Positions 53,468-62,417 are shown, counted from the stretch's first letter. The stretch: 64,000 bases of DNA from Myxococcales bacterium (GCA_029862185.1 JAOTXX010000014.1:1-64000), one strand, 5' to 3'. A program made the numbers and translations. The notes: a model not told the origin generated them from the sequence alone.

Positions 53468-54937
53468 ATGAAGATTTCACTTTATGAGGGCACGTGGGAC
53501 AAATCGACCGCAGACATCGTCGCGCTCGCGGTTCCATCGGGGAAGACCAAGCTCAACCGTGCCTTGGGGCGCATCGAAGCCGTCACCGGCAAGGGCAGCA
53601 TCAAGCCCCTTGCTGTGGATGAACGCTTCGTGGGGAAGGTCGAGCAAACCCTCAAAGTCGCGGCTGCAGGCAAGGCGAAGTCTCGCTGGCTCTTGCTCGT
53701 CGGTGTGGGAGACGAAGCAGACGCAGCAAAGATCGCTTGGAGCCTCGGGCATTCGCTGGCTTCAGCCGCCCGCGCGCAAAAGAGCGCGGCTGTCGAGCTT
53801 CCGAACGTCAACGTCGAGACTGTTCGCGCCGCCACGCAGGGGCTCGTTGCCGGGGCCTATCGTTACACCGAGTACAAGAGCGATAAGGAGGCGGCCGCAA
53901 CACTCAGCACCGCCGTCATCGTCGGCGCCCCAAAGGCTGGTCGGGGTCTGACTGCCGCCATCCGTGCGGGGAAAGCCGTCGCGGAGAGCGTCAACTTCGC
54001 TCGCGACCTCGTCAACCGGCCGCCGAATGACCTGAATCCGGTGACCCTCGCGCGTGCCGCCTCGAGCGAGTCACGAAAGCTGGGCTTGTCCTGCCGCGTT
54101 TGGAACAAGGCACGAATCGAGAAAGAGGGGATGAACTTGCTGCTGGCGGTCAACAAGGGCAGCGCGATCGAACCGCGGGTCATTCACGTGGTGTACAAGC
54201 CAGCGCGCCCAAAAAAGAAGGTGGTTTTCGTTGGGAAGGGCCTCACCTTCGATTCGGGTGGCCTGTGCATCAAGCCAGCAGCTTCGATGGTCGACATGAA
54301 GTGCGACATGGCTGGCGCCGCGGCCACGTTGGGCATCGTCTTCGCCGCGGCGCGACTCAAGCTCCCGGTCGAGGTACATGCCGTCATTGGCTCTACCGAA
54401 AACATGACCGGTGCAAAGGCATACCGACCCGGCGATGTCTACAAGTCGCTGGAGGGCAAGACCGTGGAGGTCATCAACACCGATGCGGAGGGGCGCTTGG
54501 TGCTCGCCGACGTACTCACCTGGGCGGTGCGCAAGCTCAAACCCGACTACATGATCGACCACGCCACCCTGACCGGCGCATGCCTGGTGGCGCTCGGACC
54601 CTGGCGCGCAGCGCTCTACACCGACGACGATAAGCTAGCGTCGAAGTATCTCGACGCCTCCGAGGGGGAGGGCGAATCGTTCTGGCGCCTGCCGCTCGAT
54701 TCGGATCTTCGCGCGACGCTCAAGAGCTCCATTGCCGACTTGAAACACATGGGCGACCGCTATGGGGGCTCGATCACCGCTGCGCTCTTCCTCAAGGAGT
54801 TCGTCGGCGACACCACTTGGATGCATCTCGACATCGCCGGTCCGGCCTTCGTCGACCGGCCGCATGGGCGCCTACCCAAAGGCGGAACGGGCTTCGGCGT
54901 CGCGACGGGAGTGCGATTCCTCGAGGGGATTCGGTAG
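53468..54937 (+). CDS. pepA: Leucyl aminopeptidase (M17)
   Basis: 489 residues. The metal and substrate ligands are in VGKGLTFDSGGLCIKP (about 255-270), the DMKCDMAGAAATLG segment and VINTDAEGRLVLADVL (about 335-350, with the signature NTDAEGRL); a catalytic Arg follows. Start ATG 53468 with GGAG upstream. It removes N-terminal residues from peptides in the cytoplasm. The N-terminal domain (SLYEGTWDKSTADIVALAV) is the usual one for PepA. A perfect hairpin at 54947-54965 lies ten bases after the stop. Confidence 0.95.
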   Translation: MKISLYEGTWDKSTADIVALAVPSGKTKLNRALGRIEAVTGKGSIKPLAVDERFVGKVEQTLKVAAAGKAKSRWLLLVGVGDEADAAKIAWSLGHSLASAARAQKSAAVELPNVNVETVRAATQGLVAGAYRYTEYKSDKEAAATLSTAVIVGAPKAGRGLTAAIRAGKAVAESVNFARDLVNRPPNDLNPVTLARAASSESRKLGLSCRVWNKARIEKEGMNLLLAVNKGSAIEPRVIHVVYKPARPKKKVVFVGKGLTFDSGGLCIKPAASMVDMKCDMAGAAATLGIVFAAARLKLPVEVHAVIGSTENMTGAKAYRPGDVYKSLEGKTVEVINTDAEGRLVLADVLTWAVRKLKPDYMIDHATLTGACLVALGPWRAALYTDDDKLASKYLDASEGEGESFWRLPLDSDLRATLKSSIADLKHMGDRYGGSITAALFLKEFVGDTTWMHLDIAGPAFVDRPHGRLPKGGTGFGVATGVRFLEGIR

Positions 54938-54946
54938 TCGAGTCGG

Positions 54947-54965
54947 CCCGCCGTCGAGCGGCGGG
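54947..54965. terminator. Hairpin between convergent pepA and GltJ-like genes
   Basis: Perfect arms CCCGCCG and CGGCGGG around a TCGAG loop, ten bases after pepA's stop and ten before the end of the convergent gene. A strong seven-pair GC stem that could end transcripts from both sides, though without a T tract. Confidence 0.5.
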
Positions 54966-54974
54966 TGTGCGACC

Positions 54975-56672
54975 TCAGAGGCGGTAGGGGAAGGTGACTT
55001 TGAACGATGACTGCTTGAACCGGGGGACGCGGGCTCGCCTGACCGCCGACTCGATGCAGGAGCCGACCGGGGTGCCCTTGAAGGGCCCAGAAGCGACCTT
55101 CGCACCGCTTGCGCGGCCGGTTTTTCCGCTAAACGTGACGTTGACGGTGGCTGTTCCGCCGCTGTCCTTCTTGCACGCCTTCACACCGCCACTCACACCC
55201 TGAAGCGCGGTCTTCACGTCGTTTCGTGACGGCGCGTCGGGGAGGCTGGAGCTGTCCCGGCTGGAGGACGCGCTGGTTTTCTTCGGTTTTGTGGTCGAAG
55301 CCGAACCGCCTACGACCTCGTCCATGAGTGCGTCGAGGTTGCCGCTGCGCTTCCTGGGTGCCGGAGCGGGCTCGGGCGACGAGCTCGTCGTGCCCTTGGC
55401 CGACCGCGGGCGTCGCTGCGTGTTGCTCGCGCTGCGCTTCTTGGGTGCCGGCTCCACCAGCTCGGGTGCGGGCTCCGGTGCGTTGTCCTCGATCGTTGCG
55501 GCCTCGACCGGCTCTGCGACCTCACCGGCGGCGAGCGCCTCGTCCGGAGGCTCGATGGGCGCCCGTGCCGAGGCTGCCACCGCATTGGAGCCCGGAATCG
55601 CCACGGAGGGTGCGGCTTGGTTTGCCGTCGTGATTTCGAGTGCGTCTTCCTCGGAGCCTCCGAGCGCCATCCCGACCCCGACTCCCGCGCCGACGATCGC
55701 GATCACCGCGATCGCGATGCCGCCGATCCAGAGCCAGCGATTTCCATAGCTCGTTTCATCGGGTGCCGGTCCGAGCAGCGGCGCGCCAAATGCAGCACCG
55801 CCACCGGTTCCGATGGCCAGAAGATCATCCACCGCCTGGGAAGGCGCGGCACGGGTTCCCGGCGTCGTGGACTTCGCCAACGCGCGAATGTCGATGAGCC
55901 CCGAGCCTTCCCCGGATGGAGGAGGAGCGCTTTGAGCGCCAAGCGATGCACTAGGAGGCTGGCTCGCCATCGAAGCGGACTCAGCCGGCGAGCCGCCGCG
56001 CGACGCGAGCTGTTGCAGGTTGCTCAGCGAGAACAGAACCGAATTCTCATTGCGCTGGCCGGTCATACGCTCGGGCACGGACGCGCCCAACGCGCCCCCT
56101 CCCGGTGAAGCGCCTGCGTCGTTGGAGCCTGCGGCCACCGGCGAATTCTCGACTCCAGCGGGCGTCGGCGTCGGGCTATCGTCAAAGCCGGCAAACATGC
56201 TGCTGTTCGTGTCGATCTCGCTCGTGGGCTCGCGGCCATCGTTGTTGCCGAACAGATCACCACCTGCACCAAACGCCAACGTGTCGTCGGCGGCAGCCTG
56301 CGGTTTCGCTTGCGATACGGCGCCGCCAAAGAGCTGTGCGAGCTCGGGCACGTCGCTTGCGACTCTCCAGTCGTCGAAACCTTCGTTCCAAACGTAGGAC
56401 TCGAGACCGACGCTGCCCTTCGCAAACAGTTGACTAAGGTCGATCGGAGCCAATGGCCCCTTCTGCTCACCGTCGACAACGATGTACCAAGTCGCTTCGC
56501 CTCCGCGATCCGATGTCACGCTCTGTTCGTTGCCAGCGTTCGCGTTGGTTTGATCGCCGCGAACCTCGAGAACCGATGAGCACTTCTTGCATCGAATCTT
56601 GAAGATTTTTCCAGCGACCTTTTCGTCGGCGATGGAGTATTTCGCCCCGCAGCTATCGCAAACGATCTTCAT
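54975..56672 (-). CDS. Zinc-ribbon/GYF/AgmX-type protein (GltJ-like)
   Basis: 565 residues. Residues 1-38 are a zinc ribbon with CDSCGAKY and CKKCSSVL. Residues about 60-120 are a GYF-type domain (WYIVVDGEQKGPLAPIDLSQ with YVWNEGFDDWR). A long Ser/Ala/Pro linker, one membrane helix (IGGIAIAVIAIVGAGVGVGM, near 325), another linker (Ala/Glu/Pro) and a C-terminal beta domain (about 490-565: CKKDSGGTATVNVTFSG, CIESAVRRARVPRF) follow, the AgmX/PglI-type TonB-like end. That order matches Myxococcus GltJ/AgmX, a gliding-complex protein whose cytoplasmic zinc ribbon meets MglA. No other glt genes are nearby. Confidence 0.86.
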   Translation of the reverse strand: MKIVCDSCGAKYSIADEKVAGKIFKIRCKKCSSVLEVRGDQTNANAGNEQSVTSDRGGEATWYIVVDGEQKGPLAPIDLSQLFAKGSVGLESYVWNEGFDDWRVASDVPELAQLFGGAVSQAKPQAAADDTLAFGAGGDLFGNNDGREPTSEIDTNSSMFAGFDDSPTPTPAGVENSPVAAGSNDAGASPGGGALGASVPERMTGQRNENSVLFSLSNLQQLASRGGSPAESASMASQPPSASLGAQSAPPPSGEGSGLIDIRALAKSTTPGTRAAPSQAVDDLLAIGTGGGAAFGAPLLGPAPDETSYGNRWLWIGGIAIAVIAIVGAGVGVGMALGGSEEDALEITTANQAAPSVAIPGSNAVAASARAPIEPPDEALAAGEVAEPVEAATIEDNAPEPAPELVEPAPKKRSASNTQRRPRSAKGTTSSSPEPAPAPRKRSGNLDALMDEVVGGSASTTKPKKTSASSSRDSSSLPDAPSRNDVKTALQGVSGGVKACKKDSGGTATVNVTFSGKTGRASGAKVASGPFKGTPVGSCIESAVRRARVPRFKQSSFKVTFPYRL

Positions 56673-56851
56673 CTATTGCCCCCGTCTCCTCTCCCCCCAA
56701 GACCACTCGACTGACACCTCGAGCTGCTCCGGATCGAAGATCCCCTTTAGTACCGCGATCATAGCGGTCCTTTCCTATGCCAAGCAAGAAGTCCACCAAG
56801 GTTGTTCCCGCGTCATTGGACCCTGGCTCCCGGGAATCCTTGGCCTTTTTT

Positions 56852-57364
56852 TCAGTTCACGGCCACGAGCTCGGTGCCGTCCTCGCCGCAGAAGAGGTGG
56901 GCCGACGCGTGGCGAATCCCACATTCCGGGCAGATCTTGTGCGTGTCGAGCCTAAGGGGAGGTCGGGTCGCGCTGGCGGCGCCGTAGAGGCCGTAGGGCA
57001 CCAATTCGTCGGCATCTTCGGGGCAATAGCTCGAATCGAAGGGGTAGCCGCGCCGGCAGGTCGGGCAGATCATGCCTTGGGCGAATGGCCCCGCGGACTG
57101 GCCTTCCATCAGCTCGGCCCCGTCACGGACACAGAAGCGATTCCGTGTCGGATACTCGGAGAGGCACACCGGGCAGCTCTTCGATGGGGTGGGCTGGGGC
57201 TCCTCCGGTGGCTGCGAGGCGCGAGCTCGGGGGCTTTCTACCTGTACGTCAGGGCGCCGGCCGTCTGGCGACTCCCCTGGTTGCCGCCGCCGACCCCGCC
57301 GGAGCCCTGCCGTCGCGACCAGCGCGACGGCGAGCATCACCAGAGCAGCGACGGACCAGGCCAT
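56852..57364 (-). CDS. Membrane protein with three tandem zinc ribbons
   Basis: About 170 residues. One N-terminal membrane helix (VAALVMLAVALVATAGLRR), a Pro/Arg linker, then three copies of a zinc-ribbon unit: CPVC with FCVRDGAEL, CPTC with YCPEDADEL, and CPEC with FCGEDGTEL. Each gives four Cys per ribbon (CxxC plus a later C, with a partner). The ATG at 57364 is chosen because an ATG at 57424 would lie inside the strong hairpin at 57412-57467. The repeats imply internal duplication. Function unknown; zinc ribbons bind protein or nucleic acid. Confidence 0.72.
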   Translation of the reverse strand: MAWSVAALVMLAVALVATAGLRRGRRRQPGESPDGRRPDVQVESPRARASQPPEEPQPTPSKSCPVCLSEYPTRNRFCVRDGAELMEGQSAGPFAQGMICPTCRRGYPFDSSYCPEDADELVPYGLYGAASATRPPLRLDTHKICPECGIRHASAHLFCGEDGTELVAVN

Positions 57365-57411
57365 AATAGGAATTGTGCAGGATCGGCAAAGCCCGACGCC
57401 ACAAAAGCGCC

Positions 57412-57467
57412 AGCGCCCACGCAAAAGCCCGGGACGCTTGGCGACCCGGGCTTCGTTTGTGGGCGCT
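57412..57467 (-). terminator. Large two-layer terminator hairpin after etfA
   Basis: Inner perfect arms AAGCCCGGG (57425-57433) and CCCGGGCTT (57445-57453) sit inside outer perfect arms AGCGCCCAC (57412-57420) and GTGGGCGCT (57459-57467). On the minus strand the inner stem is followed by TTTTG, giving an intrinsic terminator 14 bases beyond the etfA stop. On the plus strand TCGTTTG follows, weaker. Confidence 0.8.
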
Positions 57468-57480
57468 CCGGCCTAGAGGC

Positions 57481-58443
57481 TTAGAGCTTTTTGACGGCCT
57501 CGGTGAGCGCAGGGACCGTGTCGAAGAGATCGGCTACCAGGAAGTAGTCCGCGACCTGAGCGATTGGCGCTTCCTTGTCTTTGTTGATCGCGACGATGGT
57601 CTTGCTGCCCTTCATCCCGGCCAAGTGCTGGATGGCACCCGAGATGCCGATCGCGACGTAGAGCTTGGGTGCGACGACCTTACCCGTCTGGCCGACCTGA
57701 AGCTCCGGGGCCACGTACCCTGCATCGCATGCCGCACGCGACGCGCCCATCGCGGCGCCGAGGGCATCCACGAGTGGCTCGATGACGTTGGTGAAGTTCT
57801 CCGCGCTCTTGAGGGCACGGCCTCCCGAAACGACGATGTCCGCATCGCCGAGATCGGGTCGTTCGCTCTTCACGACCTCCACGCCGAGGAACTCGACCTT
57901 GTCTGCAGCCGGGTCGGCCTGCACCGCGATGTCTTCCGAGGGGCTCGCGCCTCCCGAGGCCGTGGCCGGCTCGAACTCCGACTGGCGAACGGTCACGACC
58001 TGCTTGTCGGTGAGAATCTCGACGGTGCCAAACACGTTGCCCGCGTACATCGGACGGGTGTACGACACCTTGCCGCCGTCGGTGTGGACTTCGGAGATGT
58101 CGGAAGCGACGCCCGCGCCGAGCTTGGCTGCCACCCGCGGGAGCAAGTCTTTGCCGTACGCGCTCGCACAAGCGACCAGGACGTCGTAGCCCTTGCCGGC
58201 TTCTGCGACGGTCGCCGCGTACTTCTCGCAGGTGTAGCCGCCAGCGATCTCCGCCTTGAGCACCTTGCCTGCGCCGTAACCCGCCAGCTCCTCTGCTGCC
58301 GCGCCAGCGCCTTCTCCGATCGAAAGGATGTCGAACGAACCGCCTGTGCCTTCGGCGATCTGTCTTGCGGCGGTCACCGCACAAAGGGTGGTTTTGCGTG
58401 CCTTGCCCTCAAGCAACTCCGCAACAACGAGAACATTAGCCAT
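57481..58443 (-). CDS. etfA: Electron transfer flavoprotein subunit alpha
   Basis: 320 residues. The N-terminal [20 protein letters not shown] and the C-terminal FAD-binding region [20 protein letters not shown] with [20 protein letters not shown] are diagnostic; the AMP-side segment [14 protein letters not shown] precedes them. Together with EtfB it forms the soluble dimer carrying electrons from acyl-CoA dehydrogenases to the quinone pool. It follows etfB by 30 bases and ends at the two-layer terminator. Confidence 0.95.
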   Translation of the reverse strand: MANVLVVAELLEGKARKTTLCAVTAARQIAEGTGGSFDILSIGEGAGAAAEELAGYGAGKVLKAEIAGGYTCEKYAATVAEAGKGYDVLVACASAYGKDLLPRVAAKLGAGVASDISEVHTDGGKVSYTRPMYAGNVFGTVEILTDKQVVTVRQSEFEPATASGGASPSEDIAVQADPAADKVEFLGVEVVKSERPDLGDADIVVSGGRALKSAENFTNVIEPLVDALGAAMGASRAACDAGYVAPELQVGQTGKVVAPKLYVAIGISGAIQHLAGMKGSKTIVAINKDKEAPIAQVADYFLVADLFDTVPALTEAVKKL

Positions 58444-58473
58444 GTCTGATGCTTCCTTTCCGTTTCTCGAGGG

Positions 58474-59325
58474 TTAGATGACCTTGGCGGTGTTGTGGAG
58501 CTTGTCGACGAGGTCCGCGACGTCCTCGACAAACGTAGTTTGACCCGAGCGCGCCGGCGGTAACTCGAACTTCTTGTAGTTGAGCGACTTCGAGGTGTCG
58601 ACGCCGAGGTCACCGGGCGATACTTGGTCGATCGGCTTCTTCTTGGCTTGCATGATCCCCTTGAGCGAGGCGTAGCGGCCGCCGACTTCCAGTTTTGCGT
58701 ACTGGTGGTCGTCGGGAGTCACGCCATTCTTGACCGATTCGGGGTGGAGGATGCGGTCGGAAGTGGTGATGACCGCCGGGCCGGTGACTTTCACCGTAGC
58801 GACGCCCGTATCGAGCTCGCGCTTGACCTCGAGGGTCTTGCCGTCGTCGCTGGTCTGGATCTTCATCGCGTAGTTGATGACGGGCCAGCCGAGCTTCTCC
58901 GCGAGCTCGGTCCCGGCAACATTCGAATCGCCGTCGGCTGCCTGCTTGCCCATCACGACCAGGTCCGGGCTCTCCTTATCCACGATGGCCTTGAGGATCG
59001 AGGACACGACGCCGGCGTCGAGATTGCCCTCGTCCGCTTCGACCAGGATGCCGCGCTCGGCGCCCTTGGCGAGACCTTCGCGGATGATCCGCTGTGTGTG
59101 CTCGTCGTTTGGTCCGATCGAAACCAGCACGACCTCACCAACACGCGCGTTTTTTTCGGCGGCGTTTTCGGTCAATCGCAGCGCAGCTTCGAGGCTCCAG
59201 TCATCGAATGGATTCATCTTCCATTCGAGGCCCTCCGATGTGACGGTGGTGCCGTCGCTGCTCACCTTGAGCTTGCTTGCGTTGTCCGGATCCGCAACGC
59301 GCTTGATGGATACGAGGATCTTCAC
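58474..59325 (-). CDS. etfB: Electron transfer flavoprotein subunit beta
   Basis: 283 residues, about 30 longer than usual. KILVSIKRVADPDNASKLKV opens the fold, NPFDDWSLEAALRLTE the family's helix 2, and VMGKQAADGDSNVAGTELAE the AMP-binding signature. The C-terminal tail (KKFELPPARSGQTTFVEDVA) is the arm that hooks onto EtfA. First gene of an etfBA operon. Its promoter region is shared with the divergent SDR gene. No FadR-type site is visible there. Confidence 0.95.
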   Translation of the reverse strand: MKILVSIKRVADPDNASKLKVSSDGTTVTSEGLEWKMNPFDDWSLEAALRLTENAAEKNARVGEVVLVSIGPNDEHTQRIIREGLAKGAERGILVEADEGNLDAGVVSSILKAIVDKESPDLVVMGKQAADGDSNVAGTELAEKLGWPVINYAMKIQTSDDGKTLEVKRELDTGVATVKVTGPAVITTSDRILHPESVKNGVTPDDHQYAKLEVGGRYASLKGIMQAKKKPIDQVSPGDLGVDTSKSLNYKKFELPPARSGQTTFVEDVADLVDKLHNTAKVI

Positions 59326-59476
59326 ACTTCCTCCTCAGATCGTTGAGCCGTGAAAGGCTGTTAAATGCTGAAAATCGCAGGCGATGTAGGAGCGTTTTAG
59401 GGAGCTGTCAAGGAGCGCGGCCCGGTGCCCGGCAGCTCGCGCCTTTCACCCCGCTCAGCTGTGCTAGAAGCGCATC

Positions 59477-60340
59477 GTGCGCGAGGAGACCAGAGCCACT
59501 CGCTACGCGTTGGTGACCGGTGGAAGCAGTGGCATCGGCCTCGAGACCGCGCGCGGCCTGAGCTCGCGCTTCGAAGTCGTGGGAATCGTTGGGCGCAACG
59601 CGGGGCGCCTCGAAGACGCCGCCAAAGAGCTGCGTTCCGGTTCCATCGGTCGCATCGAGACCTTTCAGGCAGATTTCTCTGCATTGGCGCAAGTGCAGCG
59701 ATTGGCCTGGGACATCAGAAACCGTTTCGGACGGCTCGATGTGCTAGTCAACAACGCTGGGGTTTGGCACAGAGAGCGCACGGTCAGCAAAGACGGATTC
59801 GAGGACACCTTCGCCGTCAACCACCTCGCCCATTTCCTGCTGACGAACGAGCTGCAGGACACGCTTCGCGCTAGCGGCAGTGCGCGGGTGGTCAACGTTT
59901 CCTCTTCGATGCACGCCCGCCCGAAATCCCTCAACTGGGATGATCTCAATTTCGAGAAGCACTGGCGGGGATTCTGGGTCTACGGCCACTCGAAGCTGGC
60001 GAACATTCTTTTCTCGAACGAGCTCGCGCGCCGCTGGAAGGACCTCGGGATCACATCCAACGCCCTCAACCCCGGCAACGTCCGCAGCAACATCACGCGG
60101 AACAACGTGTTCCTCAATGCGCTGCACCGCTCGCCGTTTGCGCGGATGATCGTCATGTCCGAGGCCGAGGGAGCCAAGACGTCGATCTACGTCGCAACGG
60201 CGCCTGAGCTGGAGGGCGTCACGGGCCGCTACTTCGACAAAGTGCGCGAGGCCAAGCCCAGCCGCGCCTCCACAGATGAAGAAGCTGCGCGGCGGCTCTG
60301 GGAGCGGAGCCAAGAGATGATCGATGCCGCGATTCGCTAG
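59477..60340 (+). CDS. Short-chain dehydrogenase/reductase (retinol-dehydrogenase-like)
   Basis: 287 residues. The cofactor loop is VTGGSSGIGLETARGL, the NNAG motif is VLVNNAGVWHRE, and the active-site Tyr/Lys pair is YGHSKLANILFSNEL (about 169-183), preceded by the catalytic Ser region NVSSSM. The cofactor-loop style and LNPGNVRSNI segment recall retinol dehydrogenases and related lipid-active SDRs. It begins with GTG and is divergent from etfB, so the 151-base gap carries promoters for both. A lipid-oxidation link is suggested by the neighbours only. Confidence 0.9.
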   Translation: MREETRATRYALVTGGSSGIGLETARGLSSRFEVVGIVGRNAGRLEDAAKELRSGSIGRIETFQADFSALAQVQRLAWDIRNRFGRLDVLVNNAGVWHRERTVSKDGFEDTFAVNHLAHFLLTNELQDTLRASGSARVVNVSSSMHARPKSLNWDDLNFEKHWRGFWVYGHSKLANILFSNELARRWKDLGITSNALNPGNVRSNITRNNVFLNALHRSPFARMIVMSEAEGAKTSIYVATAPELEGVTGRYFDKVREAKPSRASTDEEAARRLWERSQEMIDAAIR

Positions 60341-60369
60341 CCCGTGCGCAGCGGAGCCAAAGGTCACGA

Positions 60370-61203
60370 TCAATCTTCGAGCGGGTTTTCGAAATCCGGA
60401 TCCAAGGTCTTGAGTGGGTGGCGCGCGGTGACTTGTCCCATGAAGGGTGGATGAATCGAGTACCCCAACATGGCCTGTATGCGCGGTGACATTTTCGTGA
60501 CCTTCTCGGAAGGGACCGCCAGAAAGAAATTTTCCTGGGTGCGTGCCCAGGGCTCGCAGTATTGATTGCTGATCGCTCGGCGCACGGCACTTGAACGATT
60601 CGCACCGCCGCGGTGCACCAGTGTTCCGGCAAACACCGCGCACGAGCCTGCTGGCATGATCAACGGCTGAAGCTGAGCCTGATGGTGCGGCGCTAGCGTA
60701 TCGGAATCATCACGGTCGTAAAGGTCTTCGAGCTGCTCGTCGGTCCAGCGATGACTCCCGGCGATGACTTCCGTTGCGCCGTTCGCTTCGGTGAAGTCGT
60801 CGATCGCCCACATGGTCGACACGCTGACCGCCGGACGTGGCCTCGGGACGGTGTAGAACGCGTCGTCGCTATGCGCGGGCTGAGGGGTTTCGCCCGGCGC
60901 AATCGAGATAGCCTGATTGGCGGTGAGCAGATAGTTGGACAGCAGGAGCTCGTCCATCATCGAGAGCACCACCGGATGCTCCACGAGCCTTTCAAATACC
61001 TTCCCGCGCGCCACCAAAGTGTAGACCCGCTGGGTCTTGGTACCTTCGAAGTCGTTGCGGCCCGATGGGCCTTGGGCGAGAAGCGGGGCGAGCGCATCTC
61101 GGACCTCCCCGAGCTCATCTTCGTTCAGCAATCTTTGCAGAACGACATATCCGCTGGCGTCGTAGGCTTCCCGCCAGGTCTGGTCTCGTTGCGAGGAAGT
61201 CAT
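60370..61203 (-). CDS. Phytanoyl-CoA dioxygenase family protein
   Basis: 277 residues. The iron facial triad is expected from AHSDDAFYTV (His-x-Asp) and the distal His in TLVHRGGANR; GSCAVFAGTLV and a 2-oxoglutarate-binding Arg (RRAISNQY) follow. The first residues QTWREAYDASGYVVLQRLL are the usual opening. Members hydroxylate branched fatty acyl-CoAs, or various secondary metabolites, using 2-oxoglutarate and O2. It lies on the same strand as, and 30 bases downstream of, the TetR-type regulator gene, so the two may share a transcript. Confidence 0.88.
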   Translation of the reverse strand: MTSSQRDQTWREAYDASGYVVLQRLLNEDELGEVRDALAPLLAQGPSGRNDFEGTKTQRVYTLVARGKVFERLVEHPVVLSMMDELLLSNYLLTANQAISIAPGETPQPAHSDDAFYTVPRPRPAVSVSTMWAIDDFTEANGATEVIAGSHRWTDEQLEDLYDRDDSDTLAPHHQAQLQPLIMPAGSCAVFAGTLVHRGGANRSSAVRRAISNQYCEPWARTQENFFLAVPSEKVTKMSPRIQAMLGYSIHPPFMGQVTARHPLKTLDPDFENPLED

Positions 61204-61233
61204 CGCTTTTGGCTCGCCTCCCGATGCACTCCG

Positions 61234-61812
61234 CTAACGCTGACGAAGGCCTTCGAGAAAAAGGCTGGCGCAATGCGCAGCGGCTTTGCGCAGCGCAGCC
61301 GGGTCACCTTCCCCCAGCGCCCAGGTGAGTAGAATCGCATCCAAGGCGCCGAACAAGCTGCGCGCGACGATGCGCGGATTGAGGTCTTTGCGAAACGCGC
61401 CTTCCTTCTGCCCGTCGCGGACGACCCCTGCGATCACATCGATGTACTGCATGAAGAGGGGTGTCGCGTACTGCTTGAGCAGGCGCGACGATTGCCGAAG
61501 GTTCACCGTGATCACTTCGGCCAAGTCGCGCTGTTCCTCGAGCAAGCCGAGCTGCAGCTCGATGATTCGGCTGATGCGTTTCTCGAACGTATCGTCGGTT
61601 TCCGCGACTCCGCGCAAAATCGTCAGCAGCTGCTCGATTCCTTCCTCGAAGATGGTGATGAGGACGTCGTCCTTGTTCTTGAAGTAGAGGTAGATCGTGC
61701 CGTCCGCGACTCCGGCCGCCTTCGCGATCTCGCTGACCCGAGTCGCGTAGAAGCCGTTCTTCGCGAAGACCTGAATCGCGGCCTTCAGAATGCGGTCGCG
61801 TTTCTCCGGCAT
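61234..61812 (-). CDS. TetR-family repressor of the FadR (fatty acid degradation) type
   Basis: 192 residues. The helix-turn-helix region VSEIAKAAGVADGTIYLYFKN followed by KDDVLITIFEEG is close to Bacillus FadR (YsiA), and RQSSRLLK with GALDAILLTW continues that likeness. FadR-type TetR proteins bind long-chain acyl-CoAs and release operators of fatty-acid degradation genes, which in Bacillus include etfBA. The ATG at 61812 is preferred: the operator-like sequence at 61837-61854 would otherwise lie over the start codon of the in-frame ATG at 61851. AAAAGG stands upstream of 61812. Confidence 0.85.
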   Translation of the reverse strand: MPEKRDRILKAAIQVFAKNGFYATRVSEIAKAAGVADGTIYLYFKNKDDVLITIFEEGIEQLLTILRGVAETDDTFEKRISRIIELQLGLLEEQRDLAEVITVNLRQSSRLLKQYATPLFMQYIDVIAGVVRDGQKEGAFRKDLNPRIVARSLFGALDAILLTWALGEGDPAALRKAAAHCASLFLEGLRQR

Positions 61813-61836
61813 GGAGCCTTTTCGCTTCTTGGCCGT

Positions 61837-61854
61837 TGAATGAACCACCATTCA
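61837..61854. promoter_or_regulatory. FadR-type operator, probable autoregulation site
   Basis: TGAATGAACCACCATTCA matches the 18-base Bacillus FadR consensus TGAATGAMTANTCATTCA, as I recall it, at 15 of 18 positions, including both outer TGAATG/CATTCA arms. It lies 25 bases before the chosen start of the FadR-like gene, the usual place for self-repression. Confidence 0.6.
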
Positions 61855-62006
61855 TTTTCCGGTACCACAGGCTGAGGCACCGCGTCAAACCAGGTCTCCG
61901 GCTATCGCGAAGACGCGACCCAGTGCCCCGGAATCATGGGGTTTTGGGTTCCAAGTGACGGTAGGTTTTTTGCTCGGTTTGGCCGTGCCCCGTAGCTTCA
62001 GGGACG

Positions 62007-62375
62007 ATGCTGCAAGGTGCACACCGTGAAACTCTTCTCCCGGTGGCGCTCTACGCCGAGCTCGTCGCCGATGACGAGGTCTTGCCCGCCTTCGTGACCA
62101 GCCTCGGTGAGCACGGCTTGCTGCTCGATTCGTTGGCGATTCTGGGCAATCGGAGCCGCGATCGTTTGCAGATTCGGCTCACCCTCCCGGGGGAGCCAGA
62201 GCCGCTGTGGATCGGAGCAGAAGTCGTTCGTGATACGCATGGTTTCCTCTTCAACGATACGGCGATTCGTTTCTTGGCGATGGCGAACGCGCATTGGCAT
62301 TCGCTTCGTCGCTGGGTTCGTGTCCGAGAGCTCGTCTTGGCGACCCGACCCATCGGAGTCCACGACGCGGCTTAG
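62007..62375 (+). CDS. PilZ-like protein
   Basis: 122 residues of mainly beta character. VALYAELVADDEVLPAFVTSL with the later RLTLPGEPEPLWIGAEVVRD and TAIRFLAM follow the strand order of PilZ domains, and HWHSLRRWVRVREL ends it with a helix. The RxxxR and (D/N)xSxxG cyclic-di-GMP contacts of PilZ are not clearly present, so the assignment rests on shape and on the diguanylate cyclase gene 42 bases downstream. A non-binding PilZ variant is possible. Confidence 0.5.
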   Translation: MLQGAHRETLLPVALYAELVADDEVLPAFVTSLGEHGLLLDSLAILGNRSRDRLQIRLTLPGEPEPLWIGAEVVRDTHGFLFNDTAIRFLAMANAHWHSLRRWVRVRELVLATRPIGVHDAA

Positions 62376-62417
62376 TGAACACCTTTTGTCTCCGGTTGCT
62401 ACCCTGAAAGAGGGGAC

